Positions 1 to 7,885 of a DNA stretch of 64,000 nucleotides are shown one piece after another. Under the pieces are notes generated by a model. It had not been told where the DNA came from. It searched no databases and saw only the letters and a program-made list of their open reading frames with translations. The stretch covers positions 1,178,001 to 1,242,000 of the forward strand of contig NC_020891.1 of the NCBI RefSeq assembly GCF_000355695.1. The letters are read 5' to 3'. Position numbers and translations under genes: made by a program. Within the stretch, counting starts at the first letter, position 1. Every line of letters begins with the position of its first letter. Source of the DNA: Clavibacter nebraskensis NCPPB 2581 (GTDB taxonomy: Bacteria; Actinomycetota; Actinomycetes; Actinomycetales; Microbacteriaceae).

Positions 1-2
1 CG

Positions 3-1208
3 GTCGGGCGCTCGGCGCGGCGCGACCTGCCTGGCGCCCGAACCGTCGGCCGCCTGCCCTGGTGGGCGGCGGTCCTCGGCGTCTACGCCCTGAGCCGTGT
101 CCTCACCACCGTGCTCATGCTCGTCTCGGCCCGGAGCCAGATCCGCACCCCGTGGGCCCCCGCGTCGCCCTCCTACCTGCAGTACGCCACCTTCTGGGAC
201 GCCGGCTGGTACCGCGACATCGCGACCTTCGGCTACCCGACCGTCCTCCCCGTCGACGCCGCGGGCCACGTGCAGTCGAACCCGTGGGCCTTCCTCCCGG
301 TCTACCCGGCGATCGTGCGCGCCATCCAGGACGCCACGGGCGCGCCCTTCGACGTGGCCGCCGTCACGGTCTCGGTGCTCGCGGGCGGCGGCGCGGTGCT
401 CGTGCTGCACCGCCTGCTGTCGCGCTTCCTCTCGCCGTCGTCCACCCTCACCGCGGTGGTCATCGTCTGCGTGGGCCCGGTGTCGCCGCTCTTCCAGATC
501 GCGTACGCCGAGAGCCTGCAGACGCTCCTGCTCCTCACGGCCCTGCTGCTCCTGGTCGAGCGGCGCTACGTGCTCCTCGCGCCCGTCGTGGTGGTCATGG
601 CGTTCACGCGTCCCCTCGGCCTCGCCTTCGCGCTCGCGCTGGTCCTGCATGGCGCGCACCGCGTCGCGACAGCGCGCCGCGATCCGTTCCCGACGGCCGA
701 GCGCGCCCGGCTCGTGCTGGCGACGACCGCGTCCGTCGCCGCCGGTGCCGCATGGCCGGTCGTCGCCTGGATCCGCACGGGCTCGTTCACGGCCTACACC
801 GACACGGAGCTCTCCTGGCGCGCCGCGTACGTCGGCTACCGGCACCTCGTGCCCTTTGAGGCGTGGTTCGACGCCGGCGACTTCTGGATCGGCGGGGTCG
901 CCGGCGCGATCGCCGTGCTCCTCGTCGTGGCGGCCTTCGTCCTGATCCTGTTCCTCCCCTCGGTGCGCGCGCTCGGCCCTGACCTCCGCATCTGGATCGC
1001 GTCCTACGGCATCTACCTCTTCGCGGTCTTCTTCCCGCAGTCGAGCGTCTTCCGCCTCCTGCTGCCCATGATCCCGCTGGCCGGGCCGCTCGCCGTGCCC
1101 CGCTCGCGCGCGTACCGCGTCGCCGTCGTCGTCGCCATGTTCGTGGGCCAGTGGATCTGGATCGACGTCCTCTGGCGGGCGACGGCGGGCGACTGGACGC
1201 CGCCGTGA
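3..1208 (+). CDS. PIG-V-like membrane mannosyltransferase family protein, 5' end outside window
   Basis: The reading frame is open to the left edge, so the start lies upstream or is one of the early codons; the first internal ATG is at 111. A hydrophobic segment is encoded before that ATG, around 57-125, so the ATG is unlikely to be the true start. The protein is polytopic, with many Leu/Val/Ala-rich helices. Soon after the first helix comes FWDAGWYRDIATFGYP, which matches the WDxxWYxxIAxxGY signature of actinobacterial PIG-V-like (GT-C fold) glycosyltransferases. These usually transfer a sugar from a polyprenyl-phosphate donor at the outer face of the membrane. Substrate and acceptor cannot be told from the sequence. 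It ends at a TGA before an AT-richer gap that carries the next promoter. Confidence 0.75.
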   Translation, partial: VGRSARRDLPGARTVGRLPWWAAVLGVYALSRVLTTVLMLVSARSQIRTPWAPASPSYLQYATFWDAGWYRDIATFGYPTVLPVDAAGHVQSNPWAFLPVYPAIVRAIQDATGAPFDVAAVTVSVLAGGGAVLVLHRLLSRFLSPSSTLTAVVIVCVGPVSPLFQIAYAESLQTLLLLTALLLLVERRYVLLAPVVVVMAFTRPLGLAFALALVLHGAHRVATARRDPFPTAERARLVLATTASVAAGAAWPVVAWIRTGSFTAYTDTELSWRAAYVGYRHLVPFEAWFDAGDFWIGGVAGAIAVLLVVAAFVLILFLPSVRALGPDLRIWIASYGIYLFAVFFPQSSVFRLLLPMIPLAGPLAVPRSRAYRVAVVVAMFVGQWIWIDVLWRATAGDWTPP

Positions 1209-1321
1209 CCCCGACCCCGCGACGTCGGATGGCGTCCCGGCCGCGCCCCCTCCACCGCCGGACGGGGGCGCGCGGGGCGTAGCACGGAGCCGCGCGTTCA
1301 TCGGGGGGCGTGTCCATGCGG

Positions 1322-1327
1322 GATAAT
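1322..1327 (+). promoter_or_regulatory. Possible -10 element for the DUF3117 gene
   Basis: GATAAT lies 28 bases upstream of the DUF3117 ATG and is a near-consensus -10 hexamer. No convincing -35 is present at the right distance, so this is tentative. Confidence 0.4.
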
Positions 1328-1355
1328 GGATGCACATCCACGAAAGGGGAGCCGA

Positions 1356-1529
1356 ATGGCAGCCATGAAGCCCAGGACCGGCGACGGACCGATGGAGGCC
1401 GTGAAGGAGGGCAGGCTCATCATCGTGCGCGTGCCCTTGGAGGGAGGCGGACGACTCGTCGTCTCCGTCAACGACGCCGAAGCGAAGGAGCTTCACGACG
1501 CCCTCGCCGCGGTGACCAGCGCGAGCTAG
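1356..1529 (+). CDS. DUF3117 domain protein (57 aa)
   Basis: The protein begins MAAMKPRTGDGPMEAVKEG and contains VRVPLEGGGRLVVSV, the signature of the actinobacterial DUF3117 family (about 55-60 aa). It spans the whole family length. The ATG at 1356 is preferred over the in-frame ATG at 1326 because AGGGGAG sits just upstream and because family members start MAAMKPRTG. The function is unknown; the family is small, soluble and widely conserved in Actinobacteria, often near the O-methyltransferase and tatB found here. A strong hairpin follows. Confidence 0.9.
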   Translation: MAAMKPRTGDGPMEAVKEGRLIIVRVPLEGGGRLVVSVNDAEAKELHDALAAVTSAS

Positions 1530-1548
1530 TCGAGACCGCACCACGCGC

Positions 1549-1583
1549 CACCGCCCGCCCCGTCGACGACGGGGCGGGCGGTG
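1549..1583. terminator. Bidirectional hairpin terminator between converging genes
   Basis: A perfect 14-bp stem (caccgcccgccccg and its complement) encloses a 7-base loop. There is no T-run, as is common in GC-rich actinobacteria. It lies between DUF3117 (+) and the O-methyltransferase (-). Confidence 0.75.
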
Positions 1584-1635
1584 CTGTCTGCGGGGGTGCC
1601 CGTCCGGGGCTCGTGCGACGGGCGCGCCGCGGCGG

Positions 1636-2268
1636 TCAGCGCCCGGTCTTGGCGATCTGCAGCAGGCCGTCGCCCGCGGGCGAGAGCGACGCGACGACGG
1701 CGCCGGATCCCGCGGTCTCCTGCACGAGCGTGCGGAACGCCGCCGTCTGCGCGTCGCGCGCCGCGGGATTCTGCACCCGTCCTCGCCATAGGGCGTGCGG
1801 CACGAGCACGAGCCCGCCGGTGCGCGCGAGGCGCAGGCCGTGCTCGACGTACTCGATGACCTGGGCGGGATCCGCGTCCACGAGCACCAGGTCGTAGCTC
1901 GTGTCGCTCATCCGCGGCAGCACGTCGAGCGCGCGACCCGTGATGAGGCGCACGCGGTTGGCGGGCACCTCGGCGTCCGCGAGGATCTCGCGCGCGGCCT
2001 GCTGGTGGTCGAACTCGACGTCGATGCTGGTGAGCACGGCGCGCGGCGCGCCGCGGAAGATGCAGAGGCCCGAGACGCCGGCGCCCGTGCCGATCTCGAT
2101 GACGCTGGTGGCGCGCGTGGCCGCGGCCAGGAGCGAGAGCTGCGCGCCGACGGCGGGGGAGACGGCCTCGATGCCGAGCTCGCGGGAGTGCTGGCGCGCC
2201 AGGGCGATGTGCTCGTCCTCCACGACGACGTCCTCGGCGAACTTCCACCCGGTCTCCTGGTCGGACAC
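1636..2268 (-). CDS. SAM-dependent O-methyltransferase (Rv1220c-like)
   Basis: The 210-aa protein is a class I SAM-dependent methyltransferase of the caffeoyl-CoA O-methyltransferase-like group. The SAM-binding motif VIEIGTGAGVSGL is near residue 60. DVEF follows as the acidic end of the second strand, and DLVLVDADP as motif II. The open frame continues far upstream, but the GTG at 2268 has a good Shine-Dalgarno (AGGGAGGTG, 5 bases away) and gives the family's length. The substrate is unknown. It is transcribed away from tatB. In mycobacteria the homologue is near sigE, rseA, htrA and tatB; the sigma factor and protease genes are absent here. Confidence is high for the fold and low for the substrate. 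Confidence 0.85.
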   Translation of the reverse strand: MSDQETGWKFAEDVVVEDEHIALARQHSRELGIEAVSPAVGAQLSLLAAATRATSVIEIGTGAGVSGLCIFRGAPRAVLTSIDVEFDHQQAAREILADAEVPANRVRLITGRALDVLPRMSDTSYDLVLVDADPAQVIEYVEHGLRLARTGGLVLVPHALWRGRVQNPAARDAQTAAFRTLVQETAGSGAVVASLSPAGDGLLQIAKTGR

Positions 2269-2406
2269 GCGGCACCTCCCTCTTCCGGGTCCCCAGGGTA
2301 TCGGCCCGGGGGCACCCGTCCGACCGGGCGGTGTCCGGTGCGGATCCGATGCGGGCCCTCCGCTGACCGGACCATGCGGTCGGGCGGAGATCGCACCGCG
2401 ACCGGC

Positions 2407-2412
2407 TAGCCT
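2407..2412 (+). promoter_or_regulatory. -10 box of a leaderless tatB transcript
   Basis: TAGCCT lies exactly six bases before the ATG at 2419. This places the expected transcription start on the A of that ATG and favours it over the GTG at 2413. Confidence 0.55.
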
Positions 2413-2418
2413 GTGATC

Positions 2419-2793
2419 ATGTTCGGCCTGACGTTCGAGAAGCTGATGCTCATCGGCATCATCGCCGTGTTCCTGCTCGGCCCCGAGCGGCTGCCGGTCT
2501 ATACCCAGAAGCTCGCCGACCTGGTGAAGGCCGCGCGGCGCATGGCCACCGGCGCCCGGGAGCGCATGCGCGACGAGCTGGGGCCGGAGTTCGACGAGGT
2601 CGACTGGAAGAAGCTCGACCCGCGCCAGTACGACCCGCGCCGCATCATCAAGGAGGCGCTGTTCGAGGACGAGCCTGTCGTCACCAAGCCGCGCGTGCCC
2701 GTCGAGACCACCATCGCCCGCCGGCAGCGGCTGGAGCGGGAGGCGGCCGCCGCGTCCGCGCAGCCCGCGCCGTTCGACGCAGAGGCCACCTGA
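2419..2793 (+). CDS. tatB: Sec-independent protein translocase subunit TatB
   Basis: The 124-aa protein begins MFGLTFEKLMLIGIIAVFLLG, the single N-terminal transmembrane helix of TatA/B proteins. It is followed by the conserved GPERLP hinge and an amphipathic helix rich in Ala, Arg and Lys. The charged C-terminal half, with DEVDWKKLDPRQYDPRRII, is typical of actinobacterial TatB rather than TatA. TatB forms the membrane receptor for twin-arginine signal peptides together with TatC. The tatA and tatC genes are not in this window. There is no Shine-Dalgarno sequence, which fits a leaderless transcript. The gene converges on the LysR gene. Confidence 0.92.
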   Translation: MFGLTFEKLMLIGIIAVFLLGPERLPVYTQKLADLVKAARRMATGARERMRDELGPEFDEVDWKKLDPRQYDPRRIIKEALFEDEPVVTKPRVPVETTIARRQRLEREAAAASAQPAPFDAEAT

Positions 2794-2825
2794 GGCGCGT
2801 CGCCTCACCGCGACCCGCCAGCCCC

Positions 2826-3743
2826 TCACCCGTTCCCGCTGAAGCGCGCGTCCACCGCCTTCGCCTCCTCGCGGAGGGCGTCCACCACCGCCCGCACCGA
2901 CGGCCGCTCCGCGCGATCCGGGCGGAGCAGCACGTGCAGGTGCCGCTTCGACGCGACCCCCGACAGCCGCTTGACCACGACGCCGTCGTGCTCGCCCGCC
3001 GTGTAGCGGGGCAGCAGCGCGATCCCGTGCCCGGACGCGACGAGCGACTCCGTGATGCGCGTGTCGCTGAAGCGCTGGACGACGCGCGCCGGCGCGCCCA
3101 CGGCCTGCTCGATGTCGAGGAGGATCCGGTCGAAGGGGAGTCCCTGCGGCACGCCGATCCACGGCTCGCCGCTGAGGTCCGCGGGGCTCACCGAGGCCCG
3201 GCCGGCGAGGCGGTGGTCCGCGGGCATGGCGACGTCGAGCGGCTCCACCATGAGCGGCACGATCACGAGGCCGAGCCCGCGCCAGGTGCCCGCGCCCGCG
3301 AGCGAGTGGGCGATGACGACGTCGAAGTCGGCGGTCAGGTCCGCGAACGCGGCGGAGGTCGGATCCCGGTCGCTGGCGCGCAGCGTGAGGTCGGGGATCC
3401 CGGCGACGCGGTCGAGGAGGCCGGGCAGCAGCATCTGGGCCGCGGTGGGGAACGTCGCGAGCGTGACCTCGCCGGACGGCTGGTGGCGGAAGTCCTCCCA
3501 CAGTGCCTCGGCGCGGGCCACGGCCACGGCGATGTCGGTCGCCGTGCGGGCGAGCGCGCGGCCCGCGTCGGTCAGCACGATCCCGCGCCCGGAGCGCTCG
3601 GTGAGCGGCACGCCGGCCTCGCGCTCGAGCACCTTGAGCTGCTGCGAGACGGCGGAGGGGGTGCGGCCGGCGGCGCGGGCGACGGCGCCCACGCTGCCGC
3701 GGTCGGCGAGTTCGCGCAGGAGCTCCAGGCGGCGGATGTCCAT
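2826..3743 (-). CDS. LysR family transcriptional regulator
   Basis: This is a 305-aa LysR regulator. The N-terminal winged helix-turn-helix spans roughly residues 1-60 and reads LRELADRGSVGAVARAAGRT and PSAVSQQLKVLEREAGVPL. A linker helix follows, then a periplasmic-binding-protein-like effector domain from about residue 90 (SGEVTLATFPTAAQMLLPGL). The ATG at 3743 is six bases behind a TAACCT box. The gene is divergent from a 40-aa membrane protein, and a 19-bp inverted repeat lies between them, so this regulator may control that gene and itself. The effector is unknown. The protein matches the normal length of the family. Confidence 0.9.
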   Translation of the reverse strand: MDIRRLELLRELADRGSVGAVARAAGRTPSAVSQQLKVLEREAGVPLTERSGRGIVLTDAGRALARTATDIAVAVARAEALWEDFRHQPSGEVTLATFPTAAQMLLPGLLDRVAGIPDLTLRASDRDPTSAAFADLTADFDVVIAHSLAGAGTWRGLGLVIVPLMVEPLDVAMPADHRLAGRASVSPADLSGEPWIGVPQGLPFDRILLDIEQAVGAPARVVQRFSDTRITESLVASGHGIALLPRYTAGEHDGVVVKRLSGVASKRHLHVLLRPDRAERPSVRAVVDALREEAKAVDARFSGNG

Positions 3744-3749
3744 GTAGTT

Positions 3750-3755
3750 AGGTTA
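3750..3755 (-). promoter_or_regulatory. -10 box of the LysR gene
   Basis: TAACCT on the minus strand ends six bases before the LysR ATG, fitting a leaderless transcript. Confidence 0.5.
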
Positions 3756-3767
3756 CACAGCCAGGCA

Positions 3768-3786
3768 AGGACAATGAGCTTGTCCT
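3768..3786. promoter_or_regulatory. Inverted repeat, candidate LysR operator
   Basis: AGGACAA-N5-TTGTCCT is a perfect 7-5-7 dyad in the divergent intergenic region, 25 bases from the LysR start and 73 bases from the small membrane-protein start. LysR proteins usually bind interrupted dyads in such regions, so this is the natural candidate. Binding is inferred. Confidence 0.5.
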
Positions 3787-3858
3787 GAACGTTCTGCGGT
3801 GGTCGCATGGAGGTGCGGCGGAATGCGCCGCCATCCGCCTTCCCGCAGGAGCACCACC

Positions 3859-3981
3859 ATGACCGTCTTCCTCATCGCCATCGCCGCCCTCTCCGTCTCC
3901 GCCATCGCCGGCACCGTCGTCGTCACCGCGCGCGACGGATACCGCGCGATGCCCACGCGCACGCACCGCAGCCACGTCTAG
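3859..3981 (+). CDS. Small membrane protein (40 aa), divergent from LysR
   Basis: This short gene encodes one hydrophobic segment (FLIAIAALSVSAIAGTVVVT) followed by a short basic, polar tail ending RTHRSHV. The ATG at 3859 is preceded by AGGAG eight bases upstream; a longer in-frame version from 3799 lacks such a site and would put charged residues before the helix. It resembles no family I can name. Its position opposite a LysR gene across a perfect inverted repeat suggests it is the regulator's target. A strong hairpin terminator directly follows, so it is probably transcribed alone. Confidence 0.65.
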   Translation: MTVFLIAIAALSVSAIAGTVVVTARDGYRAMPTRTHRSHV

Positions 3982-4002
3982 GCAGCACGCGCACCACGCG
4001 CG

Positions 4003-4036
4003 AGGAGGACGGCAGCCCGCGGGCTGCCGTCCTCCT
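4003..4036. terminator. Bidirectional terminator
   Basis: A perfect 34-base palindrome (arm aggaggacggcagcccg) lies between the small membrane-protein gene and the converging mrp gene. Confidence 0.75.
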
Positions 4037-4080
4037 TGTGCGTCACGGGGTCGTCTTCGAGCGCGACGCGTACCCCGCGC

Positions 4081-5256
4081 CTAGGAGACGGACAGCCCGA
4101 GCCGCCGGCCGGCGAGACCCCGGCCGCGCGAGGCCAGGTGGTCCGCGACGCGCAGGATCTGCACCGCGGCGGGATCCTCGGGCTCGGCCAGCACGAGCGG
4201 CGCCCCGGCGTCGCCGCCCTCGCGGAGCGACATGCTGAGCGGCACGCTCGCGAGGAGCGGCACCTCCTCGTCCTGCCCCGCGGACAGCCGACGCGCGACC
4301 TCCGCGCCGCCGCCCGCGCCGAAGAGCTCGAGCACGGATCCGTCGGGCTGGGCGAACCCGGCCATGTTCTCGACGACGCCGGCGACGCGCTGGCCCGTCT
4401 GCCGCGCGACCAGGCCGCTGCGCTCGGCCACGTCGGCGGCGGCCGGCTGCGGCGTCGTGACGACGAGCACCTCGGCGTGCGGCAGCAGCTGGCCCACCGT
4501 GATCGCGACGTCGCCCGTGCCCGGCGGCAGGTCGAGCAGCAGCACGTCGAGGTCGCCGAAGAAGACGTCGGTGAGGAACTGCTGGATGGTGCGGTGCAGC
4601 ATGGGCCCGCGCCAGGACACGGCCGTGCCGCCCGTGGCGTCGGGATCGAGGAACATGCCGATGGAGATGACCTTCACGCCGTGCGCGACGGGCGGCAGGA
4701 TCATGTCCCCGACGCGCGTGGGCTGGGCCGTGCGTCCGCCGGGGCCCACCAGGCCGAGGATCCCCGGGATCGAGAAGCCGTGCACGTCCGCGTCGACGAG
4801 GCCCACCGCGAGGCCCTTCGCCGCGAGCGCGACCGCGAGGTTGGCCGTGAGCGTGGACTTGCCGACGCCGCCCTTGCCGCTCGTCACCGCGTACACGCGC
4901 GTGAGGCTGTCCGGGCCGAAGGGGATGCCACGCTGGGCGGCCGGACCCCGCAGCCGCTCGGTGAGCGCGCGGCGCCGCTCGGGGCTCATCACGCCGACCG
5001 TGAGCTCGAGCCGCGCGACGCCGGGGACGGCGTCGACGGTCTCGCGCACGTCCCGCTCGATCGACGTCGCGGCCGGGCAGCCGACGATCGTCAGCGCGAT
5101 GTCCACGTGCGCCACGCCGCCGTCCGCGATGCGGACGTCGGAGACCATGTCGAGCTCGGTAATGGGTCGGCGGATCTCGGGATCCACCACGCGGGCGAGC
5201 GCCCGCCGCACGTCATCCGCGGTCAACGGCCCCGGGCCCGCGGCCTCAGCGGGCAT
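4081..5256 (-). CDS. mrp: Mrp/NBP35-type iron-sulfur carrier P-loop ATPase
   Basis: This 391-aa protein has an N-terminal DUF59/MIP18-like domain (about residues 10-90, with RVVDPEIRRPITELDMV) and a ParA/MinD-type P-loop domain. The deviant Walker A GKGGVGKST is near residue 130, with LVDADVHGFSIP and LLLDLPPGTGD following. Mrp proteins bind and transfer Fe-S clusters in the cytoplasm. The CxxC usually found after ENM is absent: the sequence reads ENMAGFAQPDG. Cluster binding may therefore differ from classical Mrp. Its start overlaps the DUF1003 gene by 11 bases, and both belong to one minus-strand operon with the CBS protein. Confidence 0.88.
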   Translation of the reverse strand: MPAEAAGPGPLTADDVRRALARVVDPEIRRPITELDMVSDVRIADGGVAHVDIALTIVGCPAATSIERDVRETVDAVPGVARLELTVGVMSPERRRALTERLRGPAAQRGIPFGPDSLTRVYAVTSGKGGVGKSTLTANLAVALAAKGLAVGLVDADVHGFSIPGILGLVGPGGRTAQPTRVGDMILPPVAHGVKVISIGMFLDPDATGGTAVSWRGPMLHRTIQQFLTDVFFGDLDVLLLDLPPGTGDVAITVGQLLPHAEVLVVTTPQPAAADVAERSGLVARQTGQRVAGVVENMAGFAQPDGSVLELFGAGGGAEVARRLSAGQDEEVPLLASVPLSMSLREGGDAGAPLVLAEPEDPAAVQILRVADHLASRGRGLAGRRLGLSVS

Positions 5257-5797
5257 GCGTCCTGCGGCGGCCCTCGCCCTCGGCGTCGTCCCCCTCGGGG
5301 TCGTCGCGGCGGTCGAGCTCCTCGAGGAGCTGGCGGAGCTCAGCGCGGATGAAGTCCTTCGAGGCGACGTCCTTCATCTGCAGCCGGAGCGACACGACCT
5401 CGCGGGCGAGGTACTCGACGTCGGCCACGTTGCGCTCGGCGCGCTGGCGGTCCTGCTCGATCTGCACGCGGTCGCGGTCGTCCTGCCGGTTCTGCGCCAG
5501 CAGGATGAGCGGCGCGGCGTAGGAGGCCTGCAGCGACAGGATCAGCGTGAGCGCGGTGAAGCCGAGCGCCGCGGAGTCGAAGCGCGCGTTGTCCGGCCCG
5601 TAGGTGTTGTAGCCGATCCATGCGACGCAGAACGCGGTGAGACCCACGAGGAACCACGGCGTGCCCATGCCGCGGGCGATGGACTCGGTGAAGCGGCCGA
5701 ACCGGTCGCGGCTCGCGCGGTTGCGCATCGGGAGGACGGTCGTACGGAGGCCCTTGGGCGCGTCCAGCCGGACGTCGCGGTTACTCTGCCGTGCCAC
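5246..5797 (-). CDS. DUF1003 membrane protein
   Basis: The 183-aa protein has two transmembrane helices. The first is near GTPWFLVGLTAFCVAWIGYN; the second, ALGFTALTLILSLQASYAAP, leads into LILLAQNRQDDRDR. This pair and the following NRQxxRDR stretch are the DUF1003 signature. The rest is a charged, probably coiled-coil cytoplasmic tail. The start is a GTG that overlaps the upstream CBS-protein gene by 17 bases, and the end overlaps mrp, so translation is probably coupled. The function is unknown; the arrangement with mrp and a MgtE-like protein recurs in Actinobacteria. Confidence 0.85.
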   Translation of the reverse strand: MARQSNRDVRLDAPKGLRTTVLPMRNRASRDRFGRFTESIARGMGTPWFLVGLTAFCVAWIGYNTYGPDNARFDSAALGFTALTLILSLQASYAAPLILLAQNRQDDRDRVQIEQDRQRAERNVADVEYLAREVVSLRLQMKDVASKDFIRAELRQLLEELDRRDDPEGDDAEGEGRRRTHAR

Positions 5798-7127
5798 GGG
5801 GGATCCTCCGTCCTCGTAAGGGTCCTGCGGTGGGGATGGCGGCCGTTGCCGTGCCGTGGAAGCGGGCGGTCGCCCGCTTGCGGGTCTCGCGTTCCGCGTC
5901 GGCGCTGCGCCAGTCGTCTGGCAGGAGATGGTCGAGCACGTCGTCGATGGTGACCACGCCGACCAGGCGGTGGTTCTCGTCCACCACAGGCACGGATACG
6001 AGGTTGTAGCTCGCCATGATGCGCGACACCTCGGCCGCGCTCGTGTCCGCGCGCACCGGTTCCAGGCCCTGGTCGAGCAGGGTGCCGAGGCGCTCGTGCG
6101 GCGGGTAGCGCAGCATCCGCTGGAAGTGCACCATGCCGAGGAAGCGGCCCGTGGGCGGCTCGTACGGCGGCAGCGTCACGCACACGGCGGCCCCCAGCGT
6201 GGGCGCGAGCTCGTGGCGGCGGATGAGCGCGAGGCCCTCGGCGACCGTCGCGTCTCCCGAGACGATGACGGGATCCGTGGTCATGAGGCCGCCCGCGGTG
6301 TCGGGCGCGTAGCTGAGGAGCATGCGGACGTCGTCCGCCTCCTCCGGCTGCATCAGCTCGAGGAGGGTCTCGCCGCGCTCGTCCGACAGCTGCGCGATGA
6401 GGTCGGCCGCGTCGTCGGGCTGCATCTGGTCGAGCACGTCGGCCGCGCGGTCGTCGTCGAGCGTGGCCATGATCTCGACCTGCTCGGCCTCGGGCATCTC
6501 CTCGAGCACGTCGGCGAGGCGCGCGTCCGGCAGCTCCTCGGCGACCTCCAGGCGACGCGCCTGGGGCAGGTCGAGGAGGGTGTTGGCGAGGTCGGCGGGC
6601 AGCAGGTCGGAGTAGGCGGCGAGGAACTGCGAGGCGGACTGGGCGACGCCGTCGTCCTGCAGCTCGGCGACCTCCTCCCACGTGGCGAAGATGGTGGCGC
6701 CCTTGGCGAAGGGGGAGGGGCTCGTGCGCGGGCGGCGGCAGAAGAGCTGCGACACCTCCCACTCGGCCTGGCCGGACTCCTCGATGGCGACGTCCTCGAT
6801 GACGGCGGTGCCGGATCCGTCGCGCATGCTCACGCGACGACCGAGGATCTCGGCGATGACGCGCACCTCGCCGCCGCGCTGCTCGAAGCGGCGCAGGTTG
6901 ATGAGGCCGGTGGTGATGATCTGCCCCGAGCCGATGCTCGTGACGCGTCCGATGGAGAGGAACACGCGGCGCTTGCCGGGGATCTCGACGATGAGGCCCA
7001 CGACGCGCGGCGGATCGTCCTTGCGGTAGACGACGAGCACGTCGCGCACGCGTCCGACGCGGTCTCCTGCGGGGTCGAACACGCTGCACCCGGCGAGCCG
7101 GGCGACGAAGACTCGGGAGGCGCTCAC
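5781..7127 (-). CDS. PRC-barrel / MgtE_N / CBS-pair protein without a membrane channel
   Basis: The 448-aa protein starts with a PRC-barrel-like domain (about residues 1-70; FDPAGDRVGRVRDVLVV and VGLIVEIPGKRRVFLSI). MgtE N-domain helical repeats follow (about 150-270; LADVLEEMPEAEQVEIM and DQMQPDDAADLIAQLSDE). A CBS pair comes last (about 280-420; TAGGLMTTDPVIVSGDAT and VSVPVVDENHRLVGVVTIDD). MgtE channels carry five transmembrane helices after the CBS pair; here the protein ends in a basic tail with none, so it is more likely a cytoplasmic Mg- or nucleotide-sensing regulator than a transporter. The GTG start lies six bases behind TAGATT. It is first in an overlapping operon with the DUF1003 gene and mrp. 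Confidence 0.85.
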   Translation of the reverse strand: MSASRVFVARLAGCSVFDPAGDRVGRVRDVLVVYRKDDPPRVVGLIVEIPGKRRVFLSIGRVTSIGSGQIITTGLINLRRFEQRGGEVRVIAEILGRRVSMRDGSGTAVIEDVAIEESGQAEWEVSQLFCRRPRTSPSPFAKGATIFATWEEVAELQDDGVAQSASQFLAAYSDLLPADLANTLLDLPQARRLEVAEELPDARLADVLEEMPEAEQVEIMATLDDDRAADVLDQMQPDDAADLIAQLSDERGETLLELMQPEEADDVRMLLSYAPDTAGGLMTTDPVIVSGDATVAEGLALIRRHELAPTLGAAVCVTLPPYEPPTGRFLGMVHFQRMLRYPPHERLGTLLDQGLEPVRADTSAAEVSRIMASYNLVSVPVVDENHRLVGVVTIDDVLDHLLPDDWRSADAERETRKRATARFHGTATAAIPTAGPLRGRRIPRGTAE

Positions 7128-7133
7128 AGAGTC

Positions 7134-7139
7134 AATCTA
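7134..7139 (-). promoter_or_regulatory. -10 box of the CBS/DUF1003/mrp operon
   Basis: TAGATT on the minus strand ends six bases before the GTG at 7127, indicating a leaderless mRNA for the three-gene operon. Confidence 0.5.
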
Positions 7140-7185
7140 GTCGCTCGCCCAGCGCCCGCCCGGCACCCCGTGGAAGACTGACGAC

Positions 7186-7857
7186 GTGACCAACCCCCTC
7201 CTCGGACGCTCCTCCCGTGCCCGCATGCCGAAGCTGCCGAAGGGGGAGCCCGTCGCCACCTACGACACGTACGACGAGGCGCAGAAGGCCGTCGTCACGC
7301 TGGCCGAGGCGGACTTCCCGGTCACGCAGGTGAGCATCGTGGGCAACGAGCTCACGAGCGTCGAGCGGGTCACCGGCAAGCTCACCTCCGCCCGGGCCGC
7401 GGTCGCGGGAGCGGCGAGCGGCGCGTGGCTCGGACTCTTCCTCGGGCTCGTGACCTTCCTCTTCTCGACCGTGCCGAACTTCTCGTTCGTCGTCGGCGCG
7501 GTCATCATCGGCGTCGGCTTCGGCGCCATCTACGGGATCGTCAGCTACAGCATCACGCGCCGCCGCCGGGACTTCACGTCGGTGATGCAGGTCACCGCCA
7601 CGAGCTACTCCGTGGTCGTCGAGCCGGACTCGAGGCACCGCGCGCGGAACGTGCTCGGCATCGGCGGGGTCGGCACGTCGGTCTACGGCGAGCCCGTGGT
7701 CACCACGCCGCCGCCGGCCGCGTCGCCCGTCTCGCGGCCCGTCGGCCCGTACGGGGAGCGCGTACCCGAGCCGGGTGCGTCCGACGCCCCCGAGCCCACC
7801 GCGCCTCCGACGTCGGCCGACCGGCCCGTGGGCGAGCAGGGCGCGTCCGGGGCCTGA
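7186..7857 (+). CDS. General stress protein 17M-like membrane protein
   Basis: This is a 223-aa protein. The N-terminal segment (about residues 20-65, VATYDTYDEAQKAVVTLAEA and FPVTQVSIVGNEL) matches the ferredoxin-like domain of Bacillus general stress protein 17M/YflT. Two adjacent transmembrane helices rich in Gly/Ala/Leu/Phe follow (about 70-125), then a C-terminal Pro-rich tail of low complexity. The GTG at 7186 has no clear Shine-Dalgarno; a weak TANNNT-like hexamer (AAGACT) lies six bases before it. The ATG at 7225 is a possible alternative. It diverges from the CBS/mrp operon, an arrangement I recall from the mycobacterial Rv1232c-Rv1234 region. The biochemical role is unknown. Confidence 0.75.
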   Translation: MTNPLLGRSSRARMPKLPKGEPVATYDTYDEAQKAVVTLAEADFPVTQVSIVGNELTSVERVTGKLTSARAAVAGAASGAWLGLFLGLVTFLFSTVPNFSFVVGAVIIGVGFGAIYGIVSYSITRRRRDFTSVMQVTATSYSVVVEPDSRHRARNVLGIGGVGTSVYGEPVVTTPPPAASPVSRPVGPYGERVPEPGASDAPEPTAPPTSADRPVGEQGASGA

Positions 7858-7885
7858 GCCCCGCGCGCCCCGCCCGCGTCGGCGG

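Noticed and set aside
2269-2412. Missing sigE/rseA/htrA between the methyltransferase and tatB genes
   Set aside because: The gap is too short for any of them and no remnants are visible, so I do not claim a deletion in this strain.
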